In this document: positions 1 through 11,656 of the stretch, piece by piece
Layout of the letters: each line of letters begins with the position of its first letter
Position numbering within the stretch: the first letter of the stretch is position 1
From: Cantharellus purpuraceus
Lineage: Eukaryota > Basidiomycota > Agaricomycetes > Cantharellales > Hydnaceae
Length of the DNA stretch: 64,000 bases
Reading direction: 5' to 3'
NCBI GenBank assembly: GCA_025174535.1
Contig: JALBUN010000010.1
Coordinates: forward strand, 496,001 to 560,000
Notes under the pieces: generated by a model
Told to the model about the DNA's origin: nothing
Databases searched by the model: none
Seen by the model: only the letters and a program-made list of their open reading frames with translations
Position numbers and translations under genes: made by a program

Positions 1-2
1 GG

Positions 3-134
3 CAATGGCATGTCCGATTTAGTGGCACCCGTCGATCGGGAGCTAGTGTTTTCGGGATGACGTGGATCTCGGAATTGTTGCGAAAAGGGGATGGGGTGTA
101 TCAGGTCACGCAGAGTGCGGAGATCAAGAAGTAG
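3..134 (+). CDS. 3' end of an unrecognised gene (partial)
   Basis: An open frame enters from the left edge and stops at the TAG at 132-134, giving 43 residues that end in EIKK. The residues (for example TWISELLRKGDGVYQVTQ) have normal protein composition, but no family is recognised. It converges on the minus-strand WD40-like remnant to the right, with about 150 bp between them, which suits two genes meeting tail to tail. It could be a chance open frame, because only 132 bp are visible. Confidence 0.3.
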   Translation, partial: QWHVRFSGTRRSGASVFGMTWISELLRKGDGVYQVTQSAEIKK

Positions 135-287
135 AGTTGATGCTATGGTATGAAGTTAGTCGACGTAGATTATTGATAGCAAAATAAAATACACCTGCCT
201 CGTAGATTTTTGTAGCGATGCCAGAGGTGTTCCACGAAAACTGGTTTTTCTGTATCCAACCTCTCTATGTGGCATCTTTTATCGAAA

Positions 288-1555
288 CTAGAAAATGAAG
301 TAGCGAACTTGCGCCTCAAACCATGAAGCCTGGGTGAGTAATTCATCTGCAGCCTTGAATTCCTGAGTCTTTCCATCCCACAGCTTCGCTTTACCGTTGG
401 CATAGACCAACAGCAAATTGTCTTCACCCAGACATATGCGAGTTAGACGTGCTGCCGAGCCCGGAATGAGATATAAGCTGTCCAGACACACATTGAAGCT
501 TACTGTAATATAGAAACAATGAATAAAATTCAACTCAAAATTCAAGGTCATCGATGGCAATGACGGCAATTGAGCCATCGTCTGAAACACATAGGATACA
601 ATCTCTGAGTCTACCAACGCCTTCTTGATCCAACGGGATGACCGTTAATAAAGGCTCCGTGAATATCGTCCATTGGGCATGCAATTTCCAGGTGCTGCAA
701 AATTGATCAACGACTGACCTGCTATCGGATGGACATGCTTTAACGTCCTCCGATTTGTCGGGGGACTCAGACTCATCATGCGATGATTCCCTGCGTGCGT
801 AGTTTCAGGGCTCTGCTGGTCGATGCTGGCAAGGATGCTTGCTGAGCACGGTAAGCCAGAGGTATCTGACAAGAGCAGACATCATGACGGGTGAGTTCGT
901 CAGGGCTGCATAAGACCATTATGGCAAGCGATTAAACACCTCGCAAGGCATGACAAAGAGCACAGCTCGTAGGAAATTTCTAAGAGGTTGTCGCTGAGCA
1001 AGAGAGTCATCCTGTGGACCAAGGTATGGCATGGATTTTATCGAAGTAGTGCTCGAAGTAGTGGTCGAAGAGAGTTGAGGGGCAGATATGTATGACACCT
1101 CAGAGCTCTCAATTTGGATTGGATTTCTGCCTGCAATGTCGGCCCTAGCACTGTAACTCGGAACCTGGTTCCAATAGGATTACTGCCATGAACAGCAATA
1201 AGCACGACCATGGAATGATGGGCTTCTTTTAAATCTCACGTATCATCTGAATGACATACGTCACACAAAGATATGTACTACCTGTTCCGTCAGGGTTTCT
1301 ACGTCGCCGCCCCACCTTGCCCTCCTTCAATGTGACGAGGGTGCTTGCAGGGTTCTGGTCCCCCCCTTGCTGATGCGCCATGGCCGCTGTTGTGTTCGTG
1401 GGTGCGTCCGGGGTACGCCTCCAGTTGCGCAGCAGAAGATGTTTTTGCCAGTCCGACCGGATATAGACATCGCCCAGCGCGGACCATGCCGGAGATGGAG
1501 CTTCCCATGGCGATAAGGGGCCGAAGGCATTCGCGAAGGAACAGCAGCTGATCAC
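288..1555 (-). pseudogene. WD40-repeat-type protein, decayed or unresolved gene
   Basis: Reading the minus strand, one frame at about 880-545 contains GRLRDCILCVSDDGSIAVIA and hits a TGA at 537-535. A second frame at about 510-300 continues with ARLTRICLGEDNLLLVYANG and KAKLWDGKTQEF, then ends at 288. Both pieces look like consecutive WD40-type blades (a short hydrophobic strand followed by A/K-x-LWD), as in large RAVE/DMX-like or other agaricomycete WD proteins. No clean GT-AG intron joins the two frames, and the last block looks shortened. A third open minus-strand stretch at 1,555-1,229 with DVYIRSDWQKHLLLRNWRR may be an upstream exon. I infer a broken gene at the edge of the transposon island. 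A real gene with unusual splicing cannot be excluded, and the family assignment is tentative. Confidence 0.4.
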
Positions 1556-2774
1556 GGGCGACAGAGAGGGCCTGTCTTAAGTAGGGGTGGGGGGGTAACC
1601 GTGCTCGTGAACCCCAGTCAGAATCGACGTCTCAAAACGGACGCCATTGACAACGCTTGATTTAGATCTAGATTAGATCGGATGTCCTTGGATCTGCTCG
1701 TGCTTGCTCGAGATCGAGAGGCACATGTGTAAATACTTTTCCCTGCAACTATTTTGAGCCTAATCTAGTTTGGGAAAGGACATACCTTCAGCTATGAACT
1801 GTGTGTTAATTATGTGAGTTGATGTGCTTGTTCCAGCACTTACATGATAATATATTGCGTCCTGGTAAGCTGTAGCTCCAGGATGAGCATATTTTTGCTA
1901 AGTCCACTGTAGTCCTGTGAACAGAGTTCAACAAATTGGATTTGATATAAGAACTTAAAGGTTCATAAGAGGACCAGGTTTATCTGGATAAGTGGAGTGG
2001 AAATCAGAGATGGATTTGGATGTGTGATTGAGTTTGAATGATGCTCATTCAGAATGATGCCATTATACAATATTCTGATATATATGAGATATACATCAGA
2101 ATTTTAATAATGATAATAAAAATAGGAAGTTACAGATATCTTTAAAGATTTTGGATATCTTTGTCAAGGGTGGCTGAAAAAACAGAGTTCAAGGAGGTAA
2201 CCAGAATTTGGATGCTAGAGATATATGGGAAGGGACTTGACTGTTCCAGTTCAACTGGAGACAGAGTGGTGCAATAACTATTGAGTTGGATCAAGTGGAC
2301 TTGGCTTCAACTTGCATGTTGCACCCCCTTGGATCATCAGTCCAATATTTTGGAGTTTGGAGGTATGGGGTTGGATCAGAGATCTAGAGTTTGACTTGTC
2401 AAGAAGCTAGCAACCAAGAAGATGATGAAGTCAAACTTAGTTGATATATGAGCTGTTGTAACATACAGAGAATAGCCCATATAAGATATGAAGAATTGAA
2501 TGAAAAACTAGAGTAGGAGAACAATAGGATGGATTTGGAATATAACACAGAAAGGAGTTCAGAGTTTGGGCTCAAGTCTGAACTAATACTAATTAATATA
2601 AAAAGATGAAGGTGATAGTTACCCATATCAAGGAAACTACTTATCAAGAAGACAGTAAATGGAGTTTGGGGCTGTTGGAGATGGAGTTGACAGACATGGA
2701 GTAGAAGGAGGTGAAGATGGAGTCCAGAGATTGGACTTGGTGTTACAGGATGTAACAATTGTGGACAGTACTTG
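1556..2774. other. Non-coding stretch before the transposon island
   Basis: No convincing gene. The part from about 1,700 is A+T-rich and contains a degenerate piece of the small inverted-repeat element (2,040-2,160). The rest (2,190-2,770) looks like old repeat sequence, with no reading frame that resembles a protein family. Confidence 0.5.
2040..2160 (+). mobile_element. Degenerate end of a small TIR element (third family member)
   Basis: The sequence starts with GATGCTCATTCAGAA, a damaged version of the GACGCTTGTTCRGAA end seen at 18,466, and continues with ATACAATATTCTGAT, an ATACATCAGAATTTTAATAA stretch and GGAAGTTAC in the same order as the complete copy. Only one end is recognisable. 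Confidence 0.55.
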
Positions 2775-3213
2775 CTCCATTTGGAAACCATCACATCTCC
2801 AATTATCTGTCCAATTGTCACCACTGATCTCACCCATCCGTCTCCAGTTCCAATTGATGCATCAGCATCACCATAGGAACCCAGACATCCATCCCCATTG
2901 GACTCAGACATACTCATGTAAGGCCATTGCCCTTGGAGACGCATCACCAGAGTAATTATTATTAGATTTCAAATATGTATTTAAGTTGCCTGACTGGGGA
3001 CTTCATTCCCCAGTTCGAATATCAAATCACACCTAGTTCCTAAGTCCAATCCTAATTATCTAAGTCATACTCCATCTCTGAAATCTCAGACACCGGTATT
3101 AGTGAGGGTGCAGCACATAAGCTGAAGCCAAGTCCATTCTGACCCCCATGATGCACCCCGATTCCTGCTCCGACTCCCAATCTCCAATCCCCAATCAGAC
3201 CTAGTGCGTAACA
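2775..3213 (+). repeat. gypsy-0 5' LTR, truncated at its left end
   Basis: From CTCCATTTGG to the terminal GTGCGTAACA this matches the 527-bp chromovirus LTRs at 5,325 and 20,383. The first roughly 90 bp, including the TGTTATGAC terminus, are missing. It keeps the TATTTAAG box (2,978-2,985), the CTGGGGA/TCCCCAG inverted repeat and the self-primer CAGTTCGAATAT (3,011-3,022), with the CpG still intact. Confidence 0.85.
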
Positions 3214-5324
3214 GTATATTCAAACTGCCATACTCACTCCTACCAAGGCCAGGATCCACCACCAATTCTGAATGCGCACGAACCATCGAGGTGCCCACTC
3301 CCAGCATCAACACCATCCCCAAGGTCGTGACAGACCACTTAGAGGCTGTCAATGAAGAGGATGATACTCCACCCTCCCCAAATCTGGCACAAGCCTGCTC
3401 GCCAGCAGCATCTGTACCCCACAAGCCCCTAAGTCCTGGACCAAGGTCTGGGAACCCAACCCATTTGATGGCTCTGATCTGTGCAAGCTCCAACCTTTCT
3501 TGGTGCAATGCTGGTTGAATTTCCGTGACTGCCCCAACACATTCACATCCGATCAGGCAAAGGTCACTGTATGGGAACTGGTTTTCCCTTAAAAAGATCT
3601 TGTTTAAAGTCCTGAAACTGTACAATTTCATTCATGGCCTTAAAATATCAGCATATATGTGCTGCTTTCACTTGATTCAGGGCCATTCAAATATTCTCTA
3701 TTTTTTCATTTTTTTTCAAGAATTTTCCATGCAGAAATGAGTCCACAAACTTATTGTCCTGCTGGGCAAAGTTCTGGACCCACATGGACCCACAAACCTT
3801 CGCAGATGTCAGCAGCTTCAAAGTCAGCAGAGTCACCTGATCTACTGACTCATTTTCCATCACATGACTCATTTCAATCTCCGACCCAATCTGATCACCA
3901 CTGCCAGTAAATCCTCAATATCTTGGCAACCACAGCTCCTCCTGATTCCATTTTCAGTGGAGAGTTCAATAGAAGCTGTGCTTACCCATAGCCATGCTGA
4001 TCAGCCTGGGAAACGGAGTATTTCCCGAGTTATTTGAGTAATAGTGACTCATGCTATGACTCTTACCATGACTCAGGTTATGACTCCTGCCATGACTCAT
4101 AACTATTAATAGGTAGAAGGATTAGTCAGCTCCTGTAGATACAGTATATAAGGAGGCCATTTTGCCTCTGAATAAATAACCATTTTCTACCCCATCACAT
4201 CAGTGTGACTAGAGTGACATACAGTGTCATCCTCTATATCTCAGTAACTGTTGATTGTCCAGTTCAAGGGTCGCTTACAGTTGTGTAACTGTATTTGATT
4301 GCACTTGAAGTAGTGATTGTCCTGCTTTGGGCATGAGTGTAGTATCTACCTTGCATGACTATGAATCTACAGGGTAAGATTGTCTGTTGATAGTCCTGCC
4401 ATTAGTGCTCTTGTTTAAGTTACTAGTGTGTACTGCCTTTGCAGAGCATTAGGATCTTGAACTTGTGTGAAGCAGTTGCTAGACTACTTCACACATCGCT
4501 GTTACCCGCTTCAGAGGTGGATGATTGGATTCATCCACCTACTTCCTCTAGCCTCTAAGGGCATTCCCCTCTTTTTGGAATATCTGGACCTCTAAGCATC
4601 CATGAACTCTAGACTCTGGAAGTCTTATTCATTCCCTACTGCTAAGAAATGTATTACCTTCCTGCATATATATATCGTCTGCATTGACCATTACAATGGA
4701 TTGTAACCAAAGTACAAATGTTAAATCATTTCTGGAGTTGTGCTGCAGTAGGATTTGATATTCTTCTCAGCTGTTCATTCACGGAATTGTGGTGATTTAG
4801 AGTTTGCCCTAACACCATAATTTTGTGGGTTCCAAAACAGTCACCTTTGCCATGTCCTATCTCAAGGGCACTGCACTGGACTACTTCAAACCAGCGCTCA
4901 TGGATGACTCCAATGACCCAATATGATCAGAAGACTACTCCAACTTCATCTCTGAACTTTGGACCAATTTCGGTCCTTACAACCCTGAGGCCGATGCCGA
5001 GAATGAACTCAATTGACTTCGGATGAAGGAAAATCACAAAATTGCAAAATACATTGTGAGTTTCCAGCAGCTAGCCCTGAAAGTCCAATGGGGCAACACT
5101 GCACTCTGACGCCAATTTTACATTGGTCTCCCATCCTGCATCAAGGATGAGATATCACACATCGGTGAGCTGGATACTTTGGTAAACCTTTGCAAGCTCA
5201 CCCAATCCATTGATGCCTGTTATTGGGAACGTCAATCAGAGGTCTCCCACAAAAATTCGGCTAACAACAAATTGGACAAATCATTGGACAAGACCCCAAA
5301 GTCCAACAAGGGGTCCAATAAGAA
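3214..5324 (+). pseudogene. gypsy-0 gag remnant, split by a 1.27-kb insert
   Basis: The 5' gag part (3,214-3,567) and the following part (4,840-5,324) are collinear with gag of gypsy-1 and gypsy-2. The first contains the acidic NEEDDTPPSPNLAQ region; the second has frames matching AMSYLKGTALDYF, KENHKIAKYIVSFQQLA and KTPKSNKGS. An LTR-like element (3,568-4,839) sits between them, flanked by GTCAC duplications. Several frameshifts and TGA codons break the frame. At 5,324 the copy is cut off by the start of the gypsy-1 LTR; no pol of this copy is found anywhere in the window. Confidence 0.85.
3568..4839 (+). mobile_element. TG...CA element, copy 1 (solo LTR or non-autonomous LTR element)
   Basis: It begins TGTATGGGAACTGG and ends TTCCAAAACA. 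It is flanked by the perfect 5-bp duplication GTCAC (3,563-3,567 and 4,840-4,844), whose single form is seen in intact gag. A TATATAAGG box near 4,147 is followed by GAATAAATAA about 25 bp on, a promoter plus poly(A) layout expected inside an LTR. No coding frame is present. A second copy lies at 18,073-20,052. At 1.27 kb it is long for an LTR, so a tiny non-autonomous element is the alternative. Confidence 0.8.
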
Positions 5325-5851
5325 TGTTATGACCATATTCATTAACGTCCAGATCCCCATCCGATCCACTCAGATCCCCACACATATGAAATCTATACTC
5401 CATTTGGAAACCACCGTCTCCATCTACCTGTCTGATTGTCATCGCTGATTCCGCCCATCCGTCTCTGGTTCCAATTGATGCATCAGCATCACCATAGGAA
5501 CCTGGACATCCATCCCCATCAGACTCAGACATACTCATGTAAGGCCGTCGGCCTCGGAGACCCATCACTGGAGTAATTATTATTAGATTTCAAAATATGT
5601 ATTTAAGTTGCCTGACTGGGGACTTCATTCCCCAGTTTAAATATCGAATCACGTCTAGTTCCTAAGTCCGATCCTAACTCTCTAAGTTGTACTCCGTCTC
5701 TGAAATCTCAGACACTGGTATTAGTGAGGGCGCAGCACATAAGCTGAAGCCAAGTCCATTCTGACCCCCATGACGTGCTCCGACTCCAACCCGACCTCTG
5801 ACCTGACCTCTGACCCAATCTCCAACCCCCAATCGGACCTAGTGCATAACA
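5325..5851 (+). repeat. gypsy-1 5' LTR (527 bp)
   Basis: Bounded by TGTTATGAC and GTGCATAACA (short inverted termini TGTTA/TAACA). Inside are TATTTAAG (about 5,600), the CTGGGGA-CTTCAT-TCCCCAG inverted repeat and the putative transcript start CAGTTTAAATAT (5,633-5,644). It lies directly against the gag remnant of gypsy-0. Confidence 0.9.
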
Positions 5852-6068
5852 GTATATTCAAACTGCCATACTCACTCCTACCAATGCCACAATCCACCGC
5901 CAATTCCAAACATGCACAAACTGTTGAGGTGCCTGCTCCCAGCATCAACACCATCCCTGAGGTCGTCAAAGAACCGACGGACCACATAGAGGCTGTCAAT
6001 GAAGAAGACGACACCCCGCCCTCTCCAAATCTGGCGCAAGCCATCTCCCTGCTCGCCAGCAGCATCCG

Positions 6069-6328
6069 TGTTGCAAAACAAACATGTGTTGTATAAGCAG
6101 GTCCACTACAGTCCATAACCCTTGAAACTATAACAAGCTTACCCTTGTTATGCTGGAACAGCATTCATAATGCTGTTCCAAGGGTCAGATCCACAGCAGG
6201 AGCCTGGATCCGTATAGGGGGGATTTCTAGTATATTTAAGTAGCATAGTACTCTTCAGTATACCTCAGTCTTCGATTGATATGAGACTGAGTTTACACTA
6301 CAGCTTCACTGTGCTTCAACTTTGTACA
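6069..6328 (+). repeat. copia 5' LTR
   Basis: 260 bp from TGTTGCAAAACAAAC to CTTTGTACA, followed at once by the primer-binding site. It contains AGTATATTTAAGTAG (about 6,229-6,243) as a TATA-like box. The inverted repeat AACAGCATTCATAATGCTGTT lies at about 6,158-6,178. Confidence 0.92.
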
Positions 6329-6403
6329 GGTTATGGGCCCCGTTGCCTGAACTATAGAAGAAAGTTATCACTGTGATATTCTGTCTACCACTATACTACC
6401 GCC

Positions 6404-9400
6404 ATGACTACTCCATCTCCACCCATCGACAAACCCTCAAATTGTCTCTATGATATTCCTTATCTTAACAATGATAGTTCGAACTATCAGGCATGGAAAT
6501 ATCGCATCCAAACTGTTCTCGAACTCCAAGGACTATGGAAGGCTATTGAAGGCACTGAATCAGCTGCAGACAAGATCCAAGACGCATGAGCTCAGATCAT
6601 CTTAACACTGAAAGATGAGCCACTGAATGGGATTATTGGGATAGAGTCAGCGAAGGATATATGGGACAAGCTCAGCATATGATACGAAGGGAAGGGCACT
6701 CAGAAAGTTGCCTACCTTATCGGTGAGCTGTTCCGCAGTAGCTTGGTGGACACCGAACCTCTTGAGCCACAGATCAATAAAATGCGGCACACTGCACGAA
6801 CCCTTACCGCCCTCAAAAATGGGATCTCCAACAATCTTTTGGCCATTGCTATCATTCTCTCCTTACCAGCTTCTTATTCCACTCTGCAGACAATCCTTAT
6901 GTCACAGGAAACCCAATCTACAGAGGATGTGATGGCGAAAATATATGCCGAAGAAGCTAGGAGACAGGAGTCAGCTGCACAATCTGCATTTATGGCAAGA
7001 TTCCGCTCCAGAAACAAGGGTGAAAAGAACACACCTAAGAAGGAGAAGAAACCATGCACAAAGAAGAAGTGCGAAACATGTGGAAAGCACCACAATGGCG
7101 AATGTCAAAAGGGGAAGGGTGATGCAAAAGAAGAGAAGCCCGAAAAAGGGAAAGGCAATGCAGTTGCAAAGGTCGCACAGGTTGACTCAAACGAATCAGG
7201 GCCAATTCAGCTCTTCATAGCTGATAAACTTGCATCACACAAACACATGACTCACCAATGGATAGTGGACTCAGGTGCATCTGCAGCCATGAGCTCACAC
7301 CACAACTGGTTCACAACTTACCGAAAACTCAACCCACCCCAAAAGGTATGGCTTGGAGACAACCAATACATTCAAGCAGTGGGAGAAGGCTGCCTCACTC
7401 TGGAAATGAACCTAGGTGACCATCAGCTGCCTGCTATAGTGCAGAAAGTGTTGCACATACCTGATATCCAAGGGAACCTGCTTTCCATGTCAAGCCTTAC
7501 TCAAAACGGACTCTCAGTCAAGCCTTACTCGAAATGGACTCTCAGTTACCTTCACACCTGGTGGTTGTCAGATCTACAATCGTGCCGGGATGTTGGTTGG
7601 GAAGGCAGAAATGGATGGAGATGTATATGTACTCCATGCCCAAACACTCCTTTCTGAACAAGTCTATGTTAGCCAAGCCATGTCAAATGAGGCATCCGAA
7701 TACAAGGCACTCACTGCACAAAAGGAACCCACCTCCAAAGCCAGTGTGGAGACTTGGCACCACCAGCTGGGACACATCAATGAGGAGTCAGTGTTGCAAA
7801 TGGTGCGAAAAGGAATGGCAAAAGGCATGGTTCTAGTCCAAGACCCAAAGCCCTCACTGACATGCACCTGTGAGCCATGCTTACTTGGAAAGCAATCCCA
7901 GCAGCCTATTCCAAAGCAGACACAGGATTGGAAATCCTCTATCCTGGAACGGGTATTCTCAGACATTTGTGGCAAGATGCAGACTCGCTCACGCACTGGC
8001 TACAACTATTTTGTCACCTTCATCAATGATGCTTCACGGCATGTTGAGGTTGTGTTCTTAAAAGAAAAAAGTGAAGTCTTAACTCACCTCAAAACTTTTG
8101 TCGAATGCGCTGAAGTCTCTACCGGTGTCAAGGTCAAGATCCTCCAAAGTGATGGTGGCGGTGAATATGGCTCAAAAGAATTCAAGTCATATCTGGATTC
8201 AAAAGGCATTCAGCATGAAAAGACAAATGCCTATACACCACAGGAGAACGGTGTAGCAGAAAGAATGAACTGCACCTTGGTTGAATCTTCACAAGCAATG
8301 CTCAGAGACGCTGGCTTACCTGACTCCTACTGGGTGGATGTTGTTGAATATGCTGCACACATTCAGAATGTAGTGCCTACTTGAGCCTTGTCAGGGATCA
8401 CTCCCCATGAGGCTTGGAGTGGAAACTCACCTGATTTGAGCCGGTTCAGGATTTTTGGCTGCAAAGCCTATGTACACATTCCTGATGAAAAACGGTGCAA
8501 ACTGGACTCCAAAGCAGTTCAGTGCATGTTTATTGGGTATGTAATGGACAAGAAGGCTTACTGCTGCATTGACTGACGCACTGGAATGGTCCATGAACCC
8601 CGCGATGTCACCTTTGATGAAGGCATAGAAACCTACTCCGAATGAGTCACTGTTGAGGTCAATACAGATCTTGATGAAGCGGTAGCCAATGCACCTACAC
8701 CAGTTGAATCTGATGACAACAATGATGACTTACCACCGTTATTGGAAGATGTCGATTCAGATGATGAGGATGAAGACAAAGAGGTAGACACGTCACCTTC
8801 AGATGGCAAGACCATGCCAGTGACTCACCTTCCACCTCCTGAACCCCCCATGACATCTGAACCACGCCGCTCTGGTCGCATTAGACGACAGCCTGTTTCA
8901 GACGATGATGAGCGTTATACTGCCACATCGTATGGTCCTAGAAAAGCAAGTGAGCCATTAGATGAGGCTCATGCCAAGGTTATGTGGACAGAGTACAAGG
9001 AACCAGAAACTTATGAAGAGGCGATGTCTGGTCCAGATGCACCACTCTGGAAAGCTGCCTGTGCTGATGAACTTTTGTCATTCACTCAAACCAAGCTGTA
9101 TGATGAATTGGAGCATCCTAAAGGCTGAAAAGTAGTTGACTGTAAGTGGGTGTTCAAGGTTAAACGCAGGCCAGATGCGGAAATTACCAGATATAAAGCC
9201 TGGCTTGTCGCGTGGGGTTTTACCCAAGTCGAAGGGATCAATTATAATGAGACCTTCGCTCCTGTGGCGAAATTCACGTCCATCAGGACGCTACTTGCTT
9301 TGGCAGCTCATCTGGATCTTGAACTGCATCAAATGGATGTCAAGACCACATTCTTACATGGAGACTTGAATGAAGAAATTTACATGAACTTACCTCCAGG

Positions 9401-10550
9401 TTTCCACAAGCCAAATGTGGTCTGGAAACTCAAGAAGGGCCTATATGGTCTTAAGCAAGCAAGCCACGAATGGTATAAGAAAATACGCACCGAATTCGAG
9501 GAACTTGGTTTCAAACAATGCCAATCCGATCACGGCATTTTTCACCTATCCAAGGGTGACACACTGGTGATCATTGTGATTTATGTTGATGACCTGTTGA
9601 TTTTATCCAAGTCATTAGATGCCATTAATGAGGTCAAAATGAAGCTGAAGAACTGTTTTGAAATGACTGACCTTGGTGAAGCACGCTGGATCCTTGGTAT
9701 GGAGGTCACTCATAATCATGCGGAACGTGCTATTAGCCTGTCACAACATCGCTACATACAGGACATCTTGGAACAACATGGAATGGCCGAATGTCGGCCA
9801 GTATCAACGCCAATGGTTCCTAATCTCACATTAGAAAAGCTCAAGGAGCCAGAAATTGATGCGACAACTTACCAAAGTGCCGTAGGATCCCTAATGTATG
9901 CGATGATTGGCACACGCCCCGACCTTGCACATGCAGTGGGTGTGCTAAGCCAGTTCAGCGCAAATCCAGGCATAGCACACTGGACCGCACTCAAGCGTGC
10001 ATTCCGATATCTACGAGGAAATGGAGATGTTAGCATTGTTTTTGATGGAAAGAAAGGCGATGCAGCACTCACCGGATACGTCGACGCAGACTGGGCGGCC
10101 GACAAGAACAACAGGCGTTCAATTACAGGCTATGTGTTCCTGTTATGCGGCGGTGCAATCAGCTGGAGCTCCAAAAAGCAGAGCTCAACAGCACAATCAA
10201 GTACGGAGGCCGAGTATATGGCCAGCGCACATGCTGCAAAAGAAGTCATGTGGCTCAGGATGTTTTTATCAGAAATAGGACAAATTCAAGACTCACCGAC
10301 TTCCCTTTACATTGACAATCAATCTGCCATTGCACTTGTGAAGAACCCAGAGTTTCATAACAGGACGAAGCACATCGCTGTTTGCTATCACTTCATACGC
10401 AAAAAGATTGAGGACGGCAAATTAACTCCAATATATGTGCCTACTGGCGAACAAACTGCAGACATACTTACCAAAGGACTTCCAAAGGTGAAATTTGTCA
10501 CTTTTGTACACAGGATGGGTCTTTGTCAGAATGGATTGGACATGCGGTGA
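6404..10550 (+). pseudogene. copia Gag-Pol polyprotein, six TGA stops and one frameshift
   Basis: One polyprotein frame starts at ATG 6,404. It holds a Gag region with a short knuckle-like CETCGKHHNGEC, an aspartic protease with DSGA (7,268-7,279), a GAG-pre-integrase zinc region (WHHQLGH to CEPCLLGK, about 7,755-7,893), an integrase core with SDICGK, QSDGGGEY and PQENGVAER as the three catalytic acidic positions, a reverse transcriptase with YVDD (9,582-9,593), and an RNase H with STEAEYMA and IDNQSA. In-frame stops at 6,588, 6,680, 8,382, 8,574, 8,643 and 9,126 are all TGA. A 28-bp tandem duplication at 7,490-7,545 shifts the frame after the protease. The reverse transcriptase/RNase H half (9,150-10,550) is uninterrupted. 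It cannot make a full polyprotein. Confidence 0.93.
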
Positions 10551-10557
10551 GTGGGTG

Positions 10558-10818
10558 TGTTGCAAAACGAACATGTGTTGTATAAGCAGGTCCACTATGG
10601 TCCATAACCCTGACGAAACTATAACAAGCTTACCCTTGTTATGCTGGAACAGCATTCATAATGCTGTTCCAAGGGTTGGATCTGCAGCAGGAGCCTGGAT
10701 CCATATAGGGGGATTTCTAGTATATTTAAGTAGCATAGTACTCTTCAGTATACCTCAGTCTTCAATTGATACGAGACTGAGTTTACACTACAGCTTCACT
10801 GCGCTTCAACTTCGTACA
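10558..10818 (+). repeat. copia 3' LTR
   Basis: 261 bp, TGTTGCAAAACGAAC to CTTCGTACA, preceded by the purine-rich GGTGAGTGGGTG, a short polypurine tract. It ends directly against the ATCCA duplication. Confidence 0.92.
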
Positions 10819-11656
10819 ATCCATAACCCACAACCTCCCAAGTCCCAGACCAAGGTCCAAGAACCTGACCCCTTTGATGGCTCCGATCTGCAAAAGCTCC
10901 AGCTGTTCTTGGTGCAATGCCGGTTGAATTTCCACGACTGCCCCAATGCATTCACATCTGATCGGGTGAAGGTCACCTTCGCCATGTCCTATCTCAAGGG
11001 CACTGCACTGGACTACTTCGAGCCAGTGCTCATGGACGATTCTGATGACTTGATATGGTCAGAGGACTACTCCAACTTCATCTCTGAACTTCAGTCCTTA
11101 CAACCCTGAGGCCAATGCCGAGAATGAACTCGATCAACTTCAGATGAAGGAAAATCACAAAATTGCAAAATACATTGTGAGTTTCCAGCAGCTAGCTCCA
11201 AAAGTCCAATGGGGCGACGCCACACTCCAACACCAATTTTACGTTGGAGTCCCATCCTGCATCAAGGACGAGATATCATGCATTGGTAAGCCGGCTTTGG
11301 TTAACCTCCGCAAGCTCGCCCAATCCATCAATGCCCGTTATTGGGAACATCAATCCAAGGTCTCCTGCAAAAATTCGGCCAATAATAAATCGGACAAATC
11401 AGACAAGACCCCAAAGTCCAACAAGGGGTCTGATAAGAGGACCACCTCCAACTCAGGCCAGAAGTCAAACACTGGTAATGCTGCCGTTTCCGGTTCCGGT
11501 CAGAACAATTCCAGAACCAACAATAACTCTGGAGCTTGCAAGAGTACTCTGGACCTCTCCACCAAGCTGGGGAAGGATGGAAAACTTACCCAGCAGGAAC
11601 ACCAGCACCGCATGGACAACAACCTCTGTCTGTTCTGTGGAAAGCCTGGCCACTAA

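Larger units (their letters stand above)
6069..10818 (+). mobile_element. Ty1/copia element, complete structure, inactive
   Basis: A 4,750-bp element in gypsy-1 gag, with a 260-bp 5' LTR (6,069-6,328) and a 261-bp 3' LTR (10,558-10,818). Both LTRs begin TGTTGCAAAAC and end TACA. The flanking duplication is ATCCG (6,064-6,068) and ATCCA (10,819-10,823), matching the single ATCCA in gypsy-2. The first bases after the 5' LTR, GGTTATGGGCCCC (6,329-6,341), are a primer-binding site complementary to the anticodon arm of initiator tRNA-Met. Domain order PR-IN-RT-RH is the Pseudoviridae order. The LTRs are very similar, so insertion is relatively recent. Confidence 0.95.
5884..11656 (+). pseudogene. 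gypsy-1 gag, split by the copia element
   Basis: Gag is the capsid/nucleocapsid precursor. The start is taken at the ATG at 5,884, 32 bp after the LTR. The first part (5,884-6,068) ends at the copia insertion; it resumes at 10,819 with the conserved stretch FAMSYLKGTALDYFEP, shifts frame near 11,100, and continues through KENHKIAKYIVSFQQLAPK to a Cys-rich zinc knuckle beginning CLFCGKPGH at 11,630-11,656. A TAA stands in the middle of the knuckle (GH-stop-AKDC), and a 607-bp element is inserted exactly there. The same TAA is present in gypsy-2. The N-terminal part is acidic and proline-rich; the C-terminal linker is rich in Ser, Asn and Lys. Confidence 0.85.

Noticed and set aside
3001..3030. 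GTTCGAATATC in the LTR as a tRNA/SINE B-box
   Set aside because: No A-box at the right distance and no tRNA cloverleaf; the sequence is explained by the self-primer.
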